DNA of 7,493 bases from an uncultured Clostridia bacterium (lineage in GTDB: Bacteria; Bacillota; Clostridia; Oscillospirales; Oscillospiraceae): assembly GCA_945918815.1 (NCBI GenBank), contig CAMEIU010000110.1:1-7493 (forward strand). Direction: 5' to 3'. Below the pieces are notes generated by a model. The model was not told the origin of the DNA. It saw only the letters and a program-made list of their open reading frames with translations, and did not search any database. The translations under genes were made by a program, and so were the position numbers. The first letter of the stretch is position 1. Each line of letters starts with the position of its first letter. Shown in pieces: positions 6,131 through 7,493 of this stretch.

Positions 6131-6280
6131 GTACCCGCGTGCCCCCCTCAAAGGGGTCGCAAGGGTGCGCCGCTTTATAAGAAACAGCCGGAAGATTCTA
6201 CGCTCTCCCGGCTGCCGCGACTATTATATCACAGATTTTTCTCTCATTTTCAGCCGGGAAAAGTAAAATAAAAATTTTCC
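6131..6280 (+). other. Short intergenic stretch after the DUF896 gene; weak hairpins, possible imperfect terminator
   Basis: There is no gene here. A small hairpin CCCCT-CAA-AGGGG lies at 6144-6156. A 7-bp stem CAGCCGG/CCGGCTG (6185-6191 and 6208-6214) has a 16-nt loop; it is followed only 20 nt later by a T-run (6236-6240), so it is at best a poor terminator. The final 40 bases become AT-rich ahead of the next promoter. Confidence 0.4.
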
Positions 6281-6309
6281 TTGACAAACTGTACCTACAG
6301 GGCTATACT
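6281..6309 (+). promoter_or_regulatory. Strong sigma-A promoter of the attenuated ABC exporter unit, with an operator-like dyad
   Basis: A consensus -35 TTGACA (6281-6286), a 17-bp spacer and -10 TATACT (6304-6309) make this the best promoter in the window. The spacer holds a perfect dyad CTGTA-CC-TACAG (6289-6300), placed where a repressor or a MerR-type activator could bind. Transcription should begin near 6316, about 38 nt before the leader ORF. Confidence 0.85.
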
Positions 6310-6353
6310 GACGAAGGATTAAACCCAAAAAATAATGAAAGGAGGCGCGCAAC

Positions 6354-6455
6354 ATGACCAATATCGTATTTTGCAATGCAATTCGGGTTCGGAATTTGTC
6401 TGAGGGACAAGTGCGTCCAGAGGGCTTCTTGCGCGCCGCCGGAGTGGGCTGTTAG
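6354..6455 (+). CDS. 33-residue leader peptide of a transcription attenuator
   Basis: A short ORF with a near-perfect RBS (AAAGGAGG, ending 9 nt before the ATG), placed between a strong promoter and an intrinsic terminator. The peptide begins MTNIVFCNAIRVRNLSEG and ends in FLRAAGVGC before TAG. It has no signal peptide or modification-enzyme context. Codons 11-13 read Arg-Val-Arg, an '+X+' pattern known to stall macrolide-bound ribosomes in other leader peptides. Codons 22-24 contain CCAGAGGG (6417-6424), which can pair with the terminator's 5' arm. I interpret it as a sensor ORF like bmrB of B. subtilis or the leader of tet(M); I do not recognise the peptide sequence itself. It could also be a small functional peptide, but the layout argues against this. 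Confidence 0.72.
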   Translation: MTNIVFCNAIRVRNLSEGQVRPEGFLRAAGVGC

Positions 6456-6486
6456 GCCCTTCATTTGGCATATCGCGCCCCTCTGG
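6417..6486 (+). promoter_or_regulatory. Predicted antiterminator: leader ORF segment pairs with the terminator 5' arm
   Basis: CCAGAGGG (6417-6424, leader codons 22-24) is the exact reverse complement of CCCTCTGG (6479-6486), most of the terminator's 5' arm. Formation of this 8-bp helix excludes the terminator. A stalled ribosome at codons 11-13 would cover to about 6403 and leave this segment free. Other small stems that could compete for it are GGAC/GTCC (6405-6408 with 6415-6418) and AGGGC/GCCCT (6421-6425 with 6456-6460). Confidence 0.6.
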
Positions 6487-6506
6487 TTTCAGAGGGGCGC
6501 TTTTTT
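6475..6506 (+). terminator. Intrinsic terminator between leader ORF and ABC exporter gene
   Basis: A perfect 11-bp stem, GCGCCCCTCTG (6475-6485) and CAGAGGGGCGC (6490-6500), with a GTTT loop, is directly followed by six T. A second T-run (6512-6517) follows. It lies 19 nt past the leader stop and 41 nt before the exporter ATG, so it must be read through for the exporter to be expressed from the promoter at 6281. Confidence 0.92.
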
Positions 6507-6547
6507 GCGCATTTTTTGCTCGACCAAATCAAAGGAGGGGATTCAAA

Positions 6548-7493
6548 ATGGAACCGCAATTCAAACTGTCGCGGCGGGAAAAGACGGAGCTGGTCATGAC
6601 CTATCTGCGTCCGGTCCTGGGCTGTTTCGCCGCGGCGCTGCTCTGCGCCTGTCTCAGCATGGTGTTCAACGCTCTGACGCCGCAGATCATCAAAATCACG
6701 GTGGACTCAGTGCTCGGTTCGGAAGCGGCGGAGCTGCCGGCCTTCGTGGCACGATTTGTCCAACTGGAAGTCCTGCGCACTGAGCCGGTGAAGGCCCTGT
6801 GGATTGCCGCCCTGGCGGTCATGGTCACGGCGGTGCTGCGTGGCGTGTGCAGCTTTGGCCAGCGAATCTGGCTGTCCAAGGGCTCCGAAGGCTTCGTCAA
6901 GGGGATCCGGGACGCTCTGTACCGGCACATTCAGCATCTGAGTTTCGCCTGGCATACGGCCCATTCCACCGGCGACATGATTCAACGCTGCACCTCCGAC
7001 GTGGATGTGATCCGCAGCTTCGTGTGCAACCAGTTGACGGAGGTGGTGCGGACGGTGTTCCTGATCCTCCTCTACATGGGCATCATGTTCTCCATGAACG
7101 TGAAGCTGTCGCTGGTGGCCCTGGCGTTCCTGCCCATCGTGGGCCTCAGCTCCGGCGTCTTCTACAATAAAATCTCGTCCCGGTTCCAGGCCGCCGACGA
7201 GGCCGAGGGCGATTTGACCACCTGCGCCCAGGAGAACCTGACCGGCGTCCGGGTGGTCCGGGCCTTTGGCCGGGAGAAGTTCGAGGTGGACCGGTTCAAT
7301 GAGAAGAACAACCGCTTCTCGAGCCTCTGGATCAAGCTGGGCAAGCTCTTGTCAGTCTACTGGGCCTCCGGAACCTTCCTGACCTGTTTGCAGGTCATGG
7401 TCATCCTGCTGGTGGGCGTGGTGGAGACGGTCCGTGGGGAGATGACCCTGGGCGCCTTCCTGGCATTTCTCACCTATAACGAGTCCCTGGCCT
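6548..7493 (+). CDS. ABC exporter half-transporter (membrane domain + ATPase type), 3' end outside window
   Basis: An open frame of 315 codons reaches the right edge. It is the N-terminal membrane domain of a type IV (MsbA/BmrC-like) ABC exporter. Hydrophobic helices lie at about residues 23-43, 84-104, 168-182, 187-207 and 275-298. The typical motifs of the linker helices are present: HLSFAWHTAHSTGDMIQRCTSDVD (about 137-160) and ENLTGVRVVRAFGRE (229-243). The ATPase domain with Walker motifs should follow outside the window, and a partner half-transporter may be next. Such proteins expel drugs, lipids or peptides. A strong RBS (AAAGGAGGGG) precedes the ATG. The leader ORF and terminator upstream suggest induction by translation inhibitors, as for BmrCD; the substrate itself cannot be told from the membrane domain. 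Confidence 0.9.
   Translation, partial: MEPQFKLSRREKTELVMTYLRPVLGCFAAALLCACLSMVFNALTPQIIKITVDSVLGSEAAELPAFVARFVQLEVLRTEPVKALWIAALAVMVTAVLRGVCSFGQRIWLSKGSEGFVKGIRDALYRHIQHLSFAWHTAHSTGDMIQRCTSDVDVIRSFVCNQLTEVVRTVFLILLYMGIMFSMNVKLSLVALAFLPIVGLSSGVFYNKISSRFQAADEAEGDLTTCAQENLTGVRVVRAFGREKFEVDRFNEKNNRFSSLWIKLGKLLSVYWASGTFLTCLQVMVILLVGVVETVRGEMTLGAFLAFLTYNESLA

Noticed and set aside
6185..6240. Hairpin after the DUF896 gene as a terminator
   Set aside because: The 16-nt loop and a 20-nt gap before the T-run are a poor fit; kept only as a weak possibility.
6354..6455. Leader ORF as a bacteriocin or quorum peptide exported by the ABC protein
   Set aside because: There is no double-Gly leader, no cysteine pattern, and no modification or peptidase genes; the terminator complementarity points to regulation.
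6376..6783. 135-codon plus-strand frame crossing the terminator
   Set aside because: It runs through the terminator hairpin and into the ABC exporter in another frame; no RBS and no domain. The 33-codon frame at 6354 has the strong RBS.
1..7493. CRISPR arrays, tRNA/rRNA genes, insertion sequences, known riboswitch classes
   Set aside because: No regularly spaced repeats, no RNA gene or transposase signature, and no aptamer pattern that I could recognise on either strand.

Overview
The window looks like chromosomal DNA from a high-GC anaerobic Clostridia lineage, most likely an Oscillospiraceae/Ruminococcaceae-type gut bacterium. This rests on the gene families present (Gx transporter, NusG-II, ApbE, HI0933-type flavoprotein, YlmH, DUF896), strong AGGAGG ribosome binding sites, TTG and GTG starts, and short palindromic intergenic repeats. 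Genus and species cannot be read from the sequence.

Left part (1-2004, minus strand): a redox/flavin-linked unit transcribed leftwards. A promoter at 1977-2004 drives an ApbE-type FMN transferase lipoprotein (930-1925). After a 327-bp gap full of small repeats come a NusG domain II protein (261-602) and, overlapping it by ATGA, a Gx transporter that runs off the left edge.

Middle (2041-4971, minus strand): two FAD-dependent oxidoreductases of different families in tandem. One is an HI0933/BaiN-like flavoprotein (3757-4971) and the other a COG2509-type FAD-dependent dehydrogenase (2041-3636). A pair of palindromes lies between them, and a promoter at 5001-5029 precedes them.

Right part (plus strand): from a divergent promoter (5036-5063), the S4-domain protein YlmH (5117-5902) and a DUF896 protein (5912-6130) form a short operon. 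Next is the most interesting element of the window: a near-consensus promoter (6281-6309), an unlisted 33-codon leader ORF with a strong RBS (6354-6455), a perfect intrinsic terminator (6475-6506), and then an ABC exporter gene (6548 to the right edge). An 8-nt stretch inside the leader ORF is perfectly complementary to the 5' arm of the terminator. This is the layout of ribosome-mediated transcription attenuation, as known for bmrB-bmrCD in Bacillus and several antibiotic-resistance genes, so the exporter is probably induced when ribosomes stall on the leader.

Two families of small structured repeats sit only between genes. Five copies of a TAGGGG-flanked palindrome occur, four of them in two opposite-orientation pairs and one near the predicted 5' end of the ylmH mRNA. 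Two copies of a 32-bp hairpin repeat differ by a compensated base pair.
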